Numbered from the stretch's first letter, positions 33,485-45,621 are shown. The stretch: DNA of 64,000 nucleotides from Talpa occidentalis (GCF_014898055.3 NW_023601433.1:17532141-17596140); one strand, 5' to 3'. The notes: a model not told the origin generated them from the letters alone. A program made the numbers and translations.

Positions 33485-33743
33485 TAATTTTGAAGATTTA
33501 TTTTATTTATGCATACAAGAACTGGGGTGTAGGCCAGAGAGAGGTTCAGGGCATGAGAGGATTCACCAGAGACAGAGTGGGGAGCAGACCAGGCAGACTG
33601 ACTGAAATACACTGCTGAGGGGAGCAGCGGGAGAGACAGGAGAGGTCTGCTGCTCCATGTGGGTAGCTCCCTGGTCAGGCATCAAACGCAGGACATAGTG
33701 GGTGATAGGGCTGAGACATAAACCCTACGTCACCAGGGGGGCC
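33485..33743 (-). repeat. tRNA-derived SINE, subfamily A
   Basis: Antisense, from the tail ('tttatgcatacaagaact') to the head ('gtcaccaggggggccc'). The head half is more diverged than the body, with box B no longer recognisable. T-rich flanks mask any target duplication. Confidence 0.85.
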
Positions 33744-33744
33744 C

Positions 33745-35545
33745 TGTTTTTGTTTTTGTTGTTTTGTTTTGTTTTTTTTTAAAGACCAAATAAAGAGCTG
33801 TCCTGGGGTGCTCTGAGAAGGAGTCATAGAAGAAAGGAGAATGAGGAGCAAAATCATGGGGGTTTAGGACAGGCAAGTCATGGACAAGAGTGCATGTCTT
33901 TCTTCATCCTAGAGAAAAGTGCTTGGGTTCTGAAAGTGGGGGTGGCAGATTGAGATGAGTCAGGATTTTTCTTTCTTTTATCTTATAACTAAGACCTCAC
34001 TTGTTTTTCAGCAAACTTGATGTAGGCATGCTTAATTAGATTGCATAAATTAATCCCTAATATTTCAAACTTGTCCAGCAGCTATTATATAACATAATCA
34101 TTTAATAAATGGTACACACACACACACACGCACAGCCAGCCTTCCCAAGCTATCACTTAAAAACATTAGAAACCAAATAATTCAGAACTAATCCCTGCCA
34201 CAGCCCAGTGATTTGAAGCAACTTAGAGATGTAACATACAATCAGATGATTTATGAAACTTTTTGTTACTCTTTTCAAAAGAAAGGGAAGAAAAGGCCAT
34301 GTGCAGCCACACTCCTTTGGCCTTCCCAACCTTTAGTTTTTTTCAAAGGCTCCAAATATATCCTTGAGACTACCAGGGGCCAAGGGTCTACTTGAATCCA
34401 GTGATTAGTGCTAGGAGATGTTTAAACTAAATAATTACTAACTAAATTGTTAACAGGGGATAAGATCTTTTTTTAAGAAGTAGCACTTTTACTATTTGAG
34501 TGCAAACAAGGAAATGCTGTAATAGTTTCCTCATATTTTCTCTGTGGGAAAACAATAGGTGGAAAGACATTATGAGAGAATTCATTTCTCTAAGCCAGAG
34601 CTGAGTGTCATTTTCGAAAGTTTCAGCTAGATGAGCCTCAGGGAGAATTTCTAGTAACAAAGATTTGCTGTTTGTTTTGTATTTAGTATGTACTATAATG
34701 AGTTTTCAAAGAGACTGAGGACCACTTGACTGTAATTTTTCAGAAAAAGCTCAATGTACACAAACTATTCATTAACTAGAACAGAAATATCCCTTGCGGT
34801 AAAATTTGGATTTCAGAAATGTGATTATTATCTTATTCCTACTGAGTCAGAGCACAGTAGGAATACATACTAGATTATAATAGAGATAAAATTTGAAATT
34901 CAATTATGGCAAGGACTTGAATTTCAACAGTTCATGGGCACATTCTTTAAGAATAGATCAAATGAATAAAATGATGACAATTGGAAATCATGTTATAATC
35001 AGAACAGAATATCTGAGGAATATTTAACGCTAACTGAAAGTTTTCATGGAAAAAATTGTTTTGTTTAAAAGGAATTGTAGAGAGACTGCCCAGGAGAGCA
35101 GGAACTTATGCTGGCGGGTAGCTGGCGTTCTCGTCCACCCTTGATATTTACCAGATACCCTGTGTACCACCGAGTGCCAGGCACTGAGGGATGTGGCCAC
35201 AAAGTTTTCTCAAGGAGTCTGTGTTTCCTAATGAAAGCAAGACTAGCAGAAGTGATAGATACATGCTGACACAGGGAAGAATGATGCCCACTCATACACA
35301 ATGAACCCTCCCTGCTTAACACAGTAAGGGATGCCAAAATTATAACAACTTTCAATAAACAGATCCTATTGCTTGAAAAAAAGATAACTACTTTTATAAC
35401 AACCAATTAATAATATGTCAGAGTCTCAGCATCGAGAAATTAGACACACGAGAAATTAGACATGACACACCCTTTAATAGATGAAGAAATAAAGACATAA
35501 AGAAATAAAGGAAAAATTTAGTACTTCAGGAGTGACTACTGGTCA
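33745..35545. other. Unique sequence with CA microsatellite
   Basis: A (CA)n tract lies at 34114-34133. A (GTTTT)n run at 33744-33779 flanks the SINE. No gene recognised. Confidence 0.4.
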
Positions 35546-35705
35546 GCAGAAAATCTGAGTACATTATCTCACTTGATACATTATCTCACTTGATACTCAT
35601 GACAGCTCTGTGAGTTACACATATGATTCCCTTTTTATGATGAAGAGACAGAGGATTAGAGTTGCAGCAAGGTCACATGGCTAGGATGTGGAATCAGGTC
35701 CCTTG
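35546..35705 (+). repeat. MIR SINE fossil with 17-bp tandem
   Basis: 'ctcatgacagctctgtgagt', 'atgatgaagagacagaggat' and 'gcaaggtcacatggctagga' are MIR 3' motifs. At 35560-35593 the unit 'tacattatctcacttga' is duplicated in tandem. Confidence 0.7.
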
Positions 35706-35879
35706 CCCATGCAGTTCTTCCTCCAAACCATGAAGGGTGAATGAAGAGCCAGCTCCATGTGCCCATGAACAAAGTGTATGCTGGAGCCCAGAGGAGATAA
35801 ATCTGGGAAGTCTTCACAAGAAGCTGGCGTCTGAACAAAGGTGTAGTAACTGAGATGGCCTCAGTTTTCAGTGCTTGTT

Positions 35880-36006
35880 TGTGTCCTCCACAAAAGGATT
35901 AACTCCTTGAGGACCAGGTAGAGTCTTATTCTCCACCACATTTTCAGTATCTAGCACAATCTGAATCGCAACACACTCAAGAAAGATGTGTAGAACTAAT
36001 AAATGC
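35880..36006 (+). repeat. L2 LINE 3' end
   Basis: 'ttaactccttgaggaccagg', 'ttttcagtatctagcacaat' and the terminal 'gaactaataaatgc' give the L2 3' end order. Confidence 0.6.
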
Positions 36007-37180
36007 AGAGAGACCTAGCTATGATTGGGAGAACCAGTGCAATGATTGGGAGAATCCGTGTATTGGCTGAGGAAGAAAAGATGAACAGCTAGGAAATTGA
36101 AAATATGAAAATGCCTCAAATTTATCCAATTCCTATGTCCCTTTTCCTTTTGCCTGCTTGTCCTACACAGGAGGCCATCCTCTGACTCTGGTTAGAAGAG
36201 TGTTCACAGTTTCACTGAGTGTCTGGTGAGCAGCGGTCACCACATTAACCCAATAGTTAAGGGTGGTTACTCCCTCCTGCGTCCAAGGAAGTCAGAGTAA
36301 ACCCATGATCTTGAGTCCAGAACAGTGAGTGGGAGCACAGAAAACACCATGGGCCCACTAATTATCAAAAAGCCTGTCAATTGCAACACCCTGACTGGCA
36401 ACATTCTCTAAGGAGGTGGGGCAGACAGAAAGGAGCCAGTCTGCAGCTTACAATCAATTTTAGTTTTGGGAAACACTCAATGGATCACATTAATAACTGT
36501 GGGTCAGAATTAGTTAAGAAAGAAGTTTAAAGGGAGGAGACAATCTATTATATGTGCAAGAGCCATTTAAATAGCAGTGCTAGGAATTAAGGCTTTCACT
36601 AGAGCATTTTCCCAGGGCAAAGACACAAAGGAGTGTGGACACTGCTGAAACATTTGGCACTCACGCACTTGTCTGACCCCACACACAGCATTCTTCTTCC
36701 GAAGTGATGGCGGGTTCTTCTTATGAACAATGAGCTTGTAAGAATCTTGGAGTCCACCCTCGTGCTGCAGGTTGGGATTAGAGAACAGATTTTCTTGAAA
36801 CTCCAGAAATAAAAGTATACTTCTCCCTAGAGAGTGTCTAGTATCTTGTCCAAATTTCCACCATCAGCAAGCTCTTTTCTCCATTCTTCTAGCACTATGC
36901 TCAAAATATCATCACCCATCAGAAGTAAATACAGAATTGCTAAAACCATGGTAAGCCTGGGGCAAGGGTGGGTGCTTTATCTGTCATCAATGTTAGGGCG
37001 GATGATCTGGCCACTTCTTTTCAGTTTGGGACATCACAGATTCAAGAACTGGCCTCCAATTAAGAAAACTTAAAATGACCAAATATTTCAGAGACAATGA
37101 ACTTGCATTTTGAACAGGATATCTGGGCAGCATCAATTCCACACTCCATGAACAGAGGAGTTGGATGATAGTCACCTTAA
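36007..37180. other. Unique sequence, no gene seen
   Basis: No repeat family or exon recognised over about 1.2 kb. Short open frames only. Confidence 0.4.
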
Positions 37181-37184
37181 AAAT

Positions 37185-37287
37185 GCCTGTTCTGTTCCCT
37201 GCTCTGACTCTGGTGAATTCTCTCACCCTCCCACGCATCTGACTGTACCCAGTGCGTGTATAAATAAATAAATAAATAAATAAATAA
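37185..37287 (+). repeat. SINE, subfamily B, 5'-truncated
   Basis: Only the last ~100 bp ('tgcctgttctgttccctgct' onward) and a clean (AAAT)n tail are present. Head and box A/B are missing. Confidence 0.85.
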
Positions 37288-37373
37288 AGTCTATCAGGAC
37301 AGCCTTATGTTATAGCAGTTCGGGAACTAGAGACTAGAACCGTATCTGTAAAAATATTGAAATATTTCTTAAA

Positions 37374-37635
37374 CTTTTTTTTTTAAAGATTTATTTATTT
37401 ATACATACAAGAACTGAGGTACAGGCCAGAGGTGTGGGGGGGTCAGAGGATTCACCAGAGACAGAGTGGGGAACAGACCCGGAGGAATGACTGCAATACA
37501 CTGCTGAGGTGAGTCAGGAGAGGTCTGCTGCACCATGTGGGTAGCTCCCTGGCCAAGGATCAAACTCGTGCTGCAGTGGCTGCAGACAGCTTCATAGGTT
37601 GCATCTTAACCCCTTGCACCACCAGGGAGGCCCCC
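37374..37635 (-). repeat. tRNA-derived SINE, subfamily A, full length
   Basis: Antisense from the tail ('atttatttatacatacaaga') to the head ('gcaccaccagggaggccccc'). 10-bp target duplications 'atttcttaaa' at 37364-37373 and 37636-37645. Confidence 0.9.
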
Positions 37636-37701
37636 ATTTCTTAAATTTTTATACTTTGTCCCCCCTGGATCTTTTCATATTTAGAGTTTTTCTGTTAATC
37701 T

Positions 37702-37705
<4 letters not shown>

Positions 37706-37732
<27 letters not shown>
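37706..37732 (+). repeat. Poly-A tract
   Basis: About 27 uninterrupted A with no attached retroposon body recognised. Confidence 0.8.
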
Positions 37733-37739
37733 GCTTTTC

Positions 37740-38420
37740 TAAAAAGTTCGTTTCCTTGCACCTCATTTAGACAGAATTTATGTTCTCCGTTCAAAACATA
37801 TTTACTTTGCTCTTAAATCACTTAAACAAGGGAAGTCCAAAACCAGAAAGTTCAGAAGCACAAAGAGAAGGTAGGTTAATCAAGTTTACTGGTAAAAGGA
37901 AGGTGACAAAATGCACATACACGTAAATAAGAACGCAAAGTTGTCTTGAAAGCTGAACAATGGGCATATTATTAAAAAAATAAAAAATAGTGAGAAGAGT
38001 TAGGTAGGGAAGAAAAGAAGAAGGGAAGAAAGGGAGGGAGGAAGAAAATCTGACAAACACAGGAGATGACTCTGGGCGCTGCGGTTGGTTGGGAAGGATG
38101 TGCACTGCACAAAAGAGCCTGGACAAGGAGCAAGCAGGAACCCAAATCCAGTCCTGCTTTGCTTGCCAAGCTGTCATCTTTGCCTGCATCAGCCCAAACT
38201 GGGGCCTTTTTCCTAATCGTCTGCCCAGAGAGGGTGCCTTTTTCTAATTGATATGCCAATGTCATATAAACTAGCTTGAGCCTAGCACTAATGTCACACT
38301 TAAATAAATAAAGAAAAGTAGACATATGCCTTCAATGACTGTAAATTCTCAGCAGTGTGATGTCACTGACCTAAAAAAAGGTATTTAGAATCTAGAATGA
38401 TTGCCGCAGACCAGCTTTCT
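37740..38420. other. Unique sequence, no gene seen
   Basis: Purine-rich AGGGA tract at 38010-38050. No gene or repeat family recognised. Confidence 0.4.
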
Positions 38421-38426
38421 GCAAAA

Positions 38427-39280
38427 TGTCGTGTCAGGAGTCCCTGAAAGGATGAGACGGCGTCGGTGAAACGTTAAGGGCTGAAGGGAAGGGGATGAGG
38501 TAGCGAGGAGACACTGACACTCAATGACGTGCAAGTATCTTCTACTGAGGGACTCAGCAGGTCTTTATTTATTCATTTTTTAGCAAGCAGAGAAATTACA
38601 TCATCATGTGCAAAGCAGAAACAATTAGTGTATTCTATCCCCATGGACTTCTGGCTCTTACGGGTCTCAGCTAGACGGTAGCCTTCAAGGTTAATAGATT
38701 AAAAAACCAAACCTTACACTAAAACTTATTATTTCAGCTAGACAATTACCTAAGACAGTTGACAGCCGCCAGTACACCCCTATCAGCTAAAGCCTAAGCA
38801 TCAAAAGACTCTTCTATTCACATGGCCTTCAGCCGGAGTCCAGCTGCTTCTCTGCTATCAGAACTTTTTCTACCTAGAAACTCCTTAACACAATTAACTT
38901 CATTTAAAAACTTTCCTAAGAAACTTCTAAAAAAGCAAAAGAAGGACTTACTATAATCGTTGTCCTGGGTTGCTTGTCAGGCATGTTCATGTATAACAAA
39001 TTCTTTCCCATTGTCAGGCACGCCAAATTTACAGTGTTTAATTTTTAAGCAGGTAATTCTCCGTGCCATGTGCTTATAATATTCTTACACATATACTTTA
39101 TTGCCCAATGTATTTTCTGAGAAGTTTTTTCTTATATGACCAAGAACAAAAAATGAAGGGATGTTAAATCTTCAGCCCCACGGTGTGAGGCACAAGGAAT
39201 CTTCAGCCCCGCGGTGTGAGACCCTTTTTCTTAGCTGCTAGCCATTGTCGAACCTGGCTGGGGCAGCAAGGCCCCCTGCA
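38427..39280 (-). mobile_element. Solo LTR, 854 bp, ERVK-like (class II)
   Basis: Ends TGTCGTG...CCCTGCA give TG...CA. Flanks GCAAAA (38421-38426) and GCAAAT (39281-39286) form a 6-bp target duplication with one change, the length usual for betaretrovirus-like ERVs. On the minus strand, the start resembles class II LTRs (a 'gggggccttgctgccccagc' block and 'gggtctcacaccg'). An AATAAATAAAG poly(A) signal lies at about 38560-38575, and U5 ends 'gactcctgacacgaca'. A 31-bp unit is duplicated in U3 (39171-39233). No internal genes remain. Confidence 0.82.
39171..39233 (-). repeat. 31-bp tandem duplication in LTR U3
   Basis: The block 'aatcttcagccccacggtgt' recurs 31 bp later as 'aatcttcagccccgcggtgt'. 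Tandem U3 repeats often contain enhancer sites in retroviral LTRs; here that role is inferred only. Confidence 0.8.
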
Positions 39281-39286
39281 GCAAAT

Positions 39287-40617
39287 GATGTAGTGGGGGA
39301 TCCCATTCTTCATCACTCCAGTACCTGCAGGATTCTGTTCATTTCAAGGTGTTATGTTTTTAAAGGCATACACAACAATAGGAAGCAGCAAACAGGAAAG
39401 CATTCAGGAAAGATGAGAAAGCACGAGAAAGAGCTAAAAGCATCTGAGAAAGAGCTGAAAGCTACGGAGGTAGATGGTCTGGACTCGGGGAGCTGCTGTG
39501 TGTGGAAGGACAGACCAGGACAGACCAGTTGTATGTAGTTCTTTGTGTTCCTGAAGACTAGATCCAAACGTCTCTAGGAAAACAGATTTGGGCTCAACAA
39601 AAGAAATTGTTTAACACAATCACAAAGAAAGTATGGACTTTCTGGGCAGTTGAATGAGGTCTCCTAAAGATTCAAACCAAACTATTTACAGTGCTCTGAT
39701 CAAATCAGTCCATTGTTTCATTTTGTTTTCTTGCTTTGACCGTGTTGTTTCCACTATCAACCTGACAGGAACACTTCTTTCCTGCCATATCCACCTGCCC
39801 AACTTGTTTCATCTTCAGCCCAAATGTCTCTGCTTTCCCATTATTTCCTTCATTTCTCCAGGCAAAGAGATGGATCCTCACAGCTCTGGGCATCCTATAT
39901 AGTTATCATATTACATCATATCTTTTCCTTAGCTGCTAATTTTCCTTTTTTGTAAACACTTACATATACAAATACTACTATACACAAATGTGCTTGCCTG
40001 AAGCTTCACCTCAAAGGCTAGGTAATATATATGAGGAGTGAGTCCCTCCTGTTGGTGATCACTAGGGAAGGAGGAGACTGGATATTGGGAATAGAAAAGA
40101 GACAAGGCAGATGACATTGTAGGAAGGATCAGAAAGCAGAGAGCAGTAAATTCCAGCCTCAGAAGTACTTGGTGACCCTGGGGAATTGGAGGAAGTCAAA
40201 TGGATAGAGTATGGGAGGCTTCTGTCCAACGATGGAGTTATTGTAGCTGTTAGTGAAAGGGTTCATTTTTTCTATTTCAAACATCTATATCACTTTGTTT
40301 TAAATCACAGTTATAAAACATTTTGTAGAAGACCAAAAAGAAAAACCAAATCTGAGAAGACATTTCCTTTCAGTAACTTAGTCTTATAAGCCAATAAATT
40401 CTAAACTGAACATATCTAGTGCATAACTGAATAAAAATGCACAATGTTAATAGAACAGTTTAGGCTGTATTTAAGTTTTAAATTTTCCTTTTTTCTTAAA
40501 AATGTTTAGTTGTATACTATTCCAACAACCCTGAAAAAAACAGAAGAAAAATGACTACTACCAATGAGCTCATTCACTAGTTCTAAGAGATAGTAACCTT
40601 ACCTGAATCTTTGCTTT
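39287..40617. other. Unique sequence, no gene seen
   Basis: Several open frames of 60-97 codons, none with recognisable family. 39421-39475 carries a short 'gaaagagctaaaagc/gaaagagctgaaagc' near-repeat. Confidence 0.4.
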
Positions 40618-40618
40618 A

Positions 40619-40889
40619 ATTTTTTTTTTTTTAAGATTTCTTTATTTGTTTATACAAGCACTGGGTACAGTCAGAAGCGCGGGAGGGTGAGAGAATTCAC
40701 CAGAGCCAGAGCGGGGAACAGAACAGGCAGACTGACAAAATACACTGCTGAGGGGAGCAGCAGGCGTGGCAGGAGAGGTCTGCGCGCCATGTGGGACCCT
40801 CGCCAGCGGCCAGAGATCGAACCGATGCTGCAGAGGCTGCGGGCATCTTTGCAGCCCAGTGCTCAACCACTACGCCACCAGGGGAGGCC
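40619..40889 (-). repeat. tRNA-derived SINE, subfamily B, full length
   Basis: Antisense, T-rich tail at left, reverse head 'ctacgccaccaggggaggcc' at right. Both box A and box B are well conserved with CpGs retained ('gaagcgcgggaggg'), suggesting a relatively young copy. Confidence 0.9.
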
Positions 40890-40894
40890 CTAGT

Positions 40895-41400
40895 TTTTTT
40901 CTTTTTAAAGAAATAAAGTATTTTAGTGACAGTTGAAGAACCTCATTTCAGTTCTCAACCTCCATTCACAGAGTAGATAGTAACTTGCCTGTGTTCCATA
41001 TTCTTACAGGCATAAATCTGGAAGCCATATGTACTAACTTGTGATCCATCTTTGAATGTGTAAGTATGGTAAATTACATGAAAAGATTTAAAGTAAGGCA
41101 CCTGCAGCATCAGGATAAACATTGATTGATCAAAAATGTACTTCAAAATAGATTTGGTTTGCAAATCTTTCATTTCAGATCATTGAAATGATAATGTCAT
41201 TATGTTCATTATTGACAGTGGCCTACATCAAGGTTGTACATATACAATGATTTGGGGAGTTGTAGAGATTACCTGTTCTTTGAAGATTTTTTTTATTCTC
41301 GCCTGTATCCGCTTTGTTTTCTGAAGGGGCGGAGGCAAGAAAAAGCTGTAAATTATTAACTTGACTCACTTGTTGATTATACATATAGTCAATCTTTTTG
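40895..41400. other. Unique sequence with short antisense frame
   Basis: A minus-strand ATG frame of 72 codons (40955-41173) reads protein-like near its end ('TYGFQIYACKNMEHRQV' type) but has no recognised family. Possible decayed coding remnant; weak. Confidence 0.2.
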
Positions 41401-41429
41401 TTTCATCCATTTTGTCATTAATATGTAGG

Positions 41430-41770
41430 AATTTATCCATAGTATTCTCTGATAAGTTTTAAAGTCTCCCTTATAGTTATGTCCTGTTTCTCTTTCTGGC
41501 CCCTCTCTGCCCTGTCCCTAGACAGTAGCTCCAGAGACTGTTTTATCACTTTTTTCAAGGAACTAACTCTTAGTTTGGTTGATTTTCTGTATTTTACTTT
41601 GTTTTCTAGAACATTAGTTGCTATCCTAGTCTTTATGATTTCCTTCCTCTGCTTTCTTTCTGCTGGCTCTGTGATTGTGTTTTTATTGTATTGTGTTGAT
41701 TACCTAGCCCATGAGTTTTAATTCTTTCTCATCTTTGAATATATACAACTAAAATTAAACATGTTGACAA
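41430..41770 (-). repeat. L1 ORF2 fragment, antisense
   Basis: 'caaggaactaactcttagtt', 'atttccttcctctgctttct' and 'tctgctggctctgtgattg' are reverse-strand blocks of the L1 ORF2 reverse-transcriptase region. Frame broken. Confidence 0.65.
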
Positions 41771-41984
41771 AGTATCATTTACATAGTTTTCCTTTAATTA
41801 TTTCAAAATACATTTTTTTTTCTGTTCTTTTAGTTTGTAATTTTTATTATGGAGAATTTCAAACATATACAAAAGCAAACGTACCTTCACACTGAATCCT
41901 TCCAGAATGTTCCTTGCTCAACATGCAAATGACATTTCTAATATATGCTTAATAATGTTCCTTGGCTATTTTTACCATAGAAAT

Positions 41985-42085
41985 CTGCATGCATGCTCAT
42001 TTCCTCTTCTTGAACACAAAAACTGCACCTTCAATAACCTTGCATCATACATACTAAGTGCTCAACAAAGTCTGACTGAATGAAA
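41985..42085 (+). repeat. L2 LINE 3' end
   Basis: 'atacatactaagtgctcaac...gtctgactgaatg' is the typical end of L2 ('gcgctcaataaatatttgt' region) with decay. Confidence 0.5.
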
Positions 42086-42360
42086 AAAGAAAAATACCGG
42101 ATGGTCTCACTCATAGCAGGAATCTAGAAAACTTAAATAAGAGACCAGGAAAAAGAATAACTATAAGAAAGTAAAAATCAAAATCAACAAACAACTATGA
42201 ACCGGAGACACTCTATGGGGGTTGGGGCGCGAGGAAAGGAGGGATTGGGGGTCAAAATAAGGGGCTTGCAAATGTATGGGAAATATAAAATTAAAATTAA
42301 AAAAAGATTAAAAAATAAATAAATAGGATAGAATACATTAGGAAAAAAAAATAAATAAAA
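42086..42360 (+). repeat. L1 3' end fragment
   Basis: 'ataccggatggtctcactca', 'aaccggagacactctatggg' and a G-rich 3' UTR part, closed by A-rich tail segments (42290-42360). Same L1 lineage as 61760-62215 on the same strand. Confidence 0.75.
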
Positions 42361-42845
42361 TTCCGTATGACTATATTAAAAGCAGCCTATTGGGTCACCA
42401 AAGCCTTACCTTCACAGACAAAGAATGTTTAAAAAACACAATTAGCATTTTTATCACCACTATTTCCATATTTGAACTTCCACAAAAGTTCAGAATAGTT
42501 GAGCAAACACCGTTGTAAGAACTATAAATAAAGCAGTGCCTATGGAAGACCAGTCCTGCTTTTTCCTCTCCGCCTGCCACAAATCCTCATCCTCCTGCCT
42601 CGTTTCCAAAGGGCTCAGTGTGTGCGCGCCGGGGAACAAGCAATCCAAGCCGCATCAGCCGCACTGCTGAGCCCAAGAAAAGCACCACTGAGCCTCCACA
42701 GGAAAAATAAGTTGTTGCCACACGACGAAAAAGATTCCAGAGCCTTCAGACTCCACCGACACTGGCTCACTGTTTCTAAGAATAGCGTGAACTGTGGGGG
42801 AAAAAAATAATACTGGCACCAGACACTGGTCTTTAATTGTCTCCA
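42361..42845. other. Unique sequence flanking the CpG patch
   Basis: GC rises to the right. No exon recognised. The minus-strand frame from 43115 runs through here (166 codons) without any known domain. Confidence 0.35.
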
Positions 42846-42849
42846 GGCT

Positions 42850-43115
42850 TTAAAATAGAAACAAGCTGAAACGGAAGTGCCCCTGGAAACCCTCGGCAGG
42901 CCTCCCTGGTGCGGACCGGGATGCGGAATGTTGACGCTGCGCAGACTCTGGCTGGAGCCTGCAAAGCCTGCGCGAGGCCCTGGGCGGCAGCCGGTTCCAG
43001 GACGCTCCCCAGCCCAGGCCAGCCCCCGCCAGGACGCGCGCCCCAGGGCCGAGCATCGCCCTCGGAGGCCTGGAGAGGGAGGGCCCGGGGCTTGTGAGGC
43101 GCTCCCCCTCCCCAA
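42850..43115. promoter_or_regulatory. Small orphan CpG island
   Basis: About 21 CpGs in roughly 240 bp with GC near 70 percent by eye, against a strongly CpG-depleted background ('gaggacgctc'-like, 'gacgcgcgccccagggccga' segments). No repeat similarity found, so it is not an LTR or SINE CpG cluster. Long open frames on both strands are a by-product of GC content. It could be a promoter of an unannotated or alternative transcript, or a methylation-protected element. No TATA or Kozak-ATG-donor combination stands out. Confidence 0.45.
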
Positions 43116-44030
43116 AATTAAAGTTGTCTGCCAGATGCTGTTCTTTCCATTTCGTTTTCATAATCTGAAATGGTTTATTAGTTCCTGAATCAGATCTCAG
43201 TCCTCTCAGAGCAGCATCAGCCTTCCACCAGGGAGGTCTCTCAGCCCCCGGGAGCCCACGAGTTTGGACCCACCGACCAGCTCTCCACAAGCGTGTGTGG
43301 AAACCAAGGACCCCCTCATTGGTTCCAGCGAGCAGCCAGTTGTGAAGGATGTGACATTAGTCCGAGCACTGGGTTTTCTTCCCGGACAGGAATGCTCAGA
43401 CTTTGGGTTATTGCTTCTGAATAAAGTTTTGTATGCCAAAAGTATAAGGAATCCAATCCTAGTCTCCACTCATTCAAATACCTCTTGCCTATTAGATAAA
43501 TCATTTAGTGAAAGTGAGTTTTCCCCTGCAAAATCTCTAGTATTTATGAAATTACTCTTAGTTGGAAACATAAAATAAACCAATACTCAAGCTTCTCTTG
43601 CCCCAATTACTAGACAAACACTATATAAAAGAGGTTGTTGAATCTGGGGCTCCCAGAAACCCAATGCCAATTCCTGTTGGGATTACTTCAGCTCTACTCC
43701 TCCCACAGCAGTTAATTACTGACCTAGTAAGGGGAAAAAAAAAAAAAAAAGGAAAAGGAAAAGAAAACCAACCTCTTTTCTTTCATATGCATAATATTCT
43801 GTAATGTCTGGAAGTCTGTGGCTGCTTTACCAGGGTAGGGGTGGGGGGAAACCGGGTTCCTGATTTATGGAGGCTCTCCTTAGATCTCCAGACTTTTGAC
43901 CTTTTCTTGATCTAGCATTATGCTCATTCCCACAATCACAAGAATAAACCACCAATACTCCACAGACAGTACTCAATATATTACATGAGATAGCCAACAC
44001 TCTCTTATAAGCCTTGAGTTAGATGATTTC
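43116..44030. other. Unique sequence
   Basis: 43116-43200 ('aaaattaaagttgtctgcca' to 'tttattagttcctgaatcag') is an AT-balanced unique stretch next to the CpG island and may be conserved. A/G-run at 43735-43765. No gene recognised. Confidence 0.35.
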
Positions 44031-44032
44031 TT

Positions 44033-44307
44033 TCTTTTTTTAAAAAGATTTATTTACTTATGCATACAAGAGCTGGGGTACAGGCCAAAGGTGTGGGGGG
44101 GGGTGTGAGAGGACTCACCAGAGACAGAGTGAGGAACAGAGCAGGCAGAATGACTGAAATACACTACTGAGGGGAGCAGTGGGTGAGTCAGGAGAGGTCT
44201 GCTTGCGTCATGTGGGTTGCTCCCTGGCCGACCTGGGGATTGAACTGGTGCTGCAGTGGCTGCGGACAGCTTCACAGGTTGCGTCTTAACCCCTTGTGCC
44301 ACCAGGG
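44033..44307 (-). repeat. tRNA-derived SINE, subfamily A, full length
   Basis: Antisense copy ending in reverse head 'ccttgtgccaccaggg'. Near-identical flanks 'gttagatgattt' and 'gttagaggattt' give a target duplication with one change. Confidence 0.87.
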
Positions 44308-44309
44308 TT

Positions 44310-45600
44310 AGAGGATTTCATTGAACTGTAGGCTAATGTTAAAGGTAATTTCATTACCTTTAAGGTAGGCTGGGCCAAACTATGGTGTTCACTGGGTTAG
44401 GTATGTTAAATGCATTTTCAACTCATGATGTTTTTAAATTACAATGGCGTGGATGGGAACATAAACACATTGTAAGTCAGGGACGATCTGCAACAAATCT
44501 AAAAAAAATGTCCTATGTGACCCAAAAATATAACAGTACTTCCCTTCCAACCCAAACTCTAGTTTAGTAGAAATGAGAGATTCTTTCTTAAAAACACATA
44601 AAACCAAGGAAATCTAGCACAAGAGAGAGACACTAATGGGGATAGCTCACCCAGATGGAGCATGTCAATTGGGGGTCTCCCAGAGGTCATGCCTTTGGTT
44701 ACAATCAACACATGCAGAGATTTAGTATTCCCCACCCCCCCACCCCCAATGCATCCTCACTGTGAGCCTTATCTGCCCAACCAGGTTACTAAAGTCAGAG
44801 CAAAGATTGAGTATCCTTGGCCAAGGTCAACAATCAAACATCAATTACACTTGCCACATGCTAAATTTCCTTCACTCAGAAATCTTACAGCACTTAGTAG
44901 CATTTAGTGGGGAGACTCTCAAAATGTTTGTTGCATTGAATGGAATCCCTGTGCTCAGTTGAACTCCGTTGCTCACCTATTTCCTATTTATCAACAACCA
45001 TCAACCATCACTTGAACCTTCTCTTGCTTATGTTTGCCATTGGCTTATATCTCAAGACATCAGCTCCACCTACCTTGCAGACCCTGAACTCTTGTGTGTT
45101 CTCCACTGTGACACCTCCAAAAGACCTTCGCTTTGAGTCAATGCAACTATCTCTACCATCATCATCTGACATCTCTTAATCTAGCCACAAGTACAAATAA
45201 CACAGCTGGGACATTTAGAAGTGGGTTCAAGGAAGGAAGGGTGATGAAGCTCTGTGCCCAGCCCTTCCTTACACATATTGTTTCTTTTAATTCCATTTCT
45301 AAGAAACATCAGAGAAGAAGGACCTATACTTCTGAGACTTTGGGTTGGGAAGTAACTCATATACCAAGATCCCAAGTGTTTTCACAAATGGGAACATTTG
45401 TGAACTGTTTCCTTTAATTACTGATTTTTATTGCAAGTCTGAGAATTGATGAATACCCATAATGAAAATTTTACCCATTTACAACAAAATGAGAAAAACA
45501 AAGGCAATGAAATATGCTTTTCATAGGCAGGAGCATTTTATTTAAAGAATAATGCTTTGTTCTGAGTCCATATGTTATGAAGGAGCAAAATCATTCCTTA
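44310..45600. other. Unique sequence, no gene seen
   Basis: C-run cluster at 44730-44749 (G4 potential on minus strand). 44940-45180 is pyrimidine-rich. No family assigned. Confidence 0.4.
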
Positions 45601-45621
45601 TAGCAAAAGTTGTATAAGTCA

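Noticed and set aside
37178..37290. Possible separate gene 3' end with AATAAA
   Set aside because: The AATAAA-like runs are the tail of a truncated SINE.
42615..43290. Long overlapping open frames on both strands (up to 166 codons)
   Set aside because: They lie in and beside a GC-rich CpG patch where stop codons are rare. No domain, Kozak start or splice pattern supports any of them.
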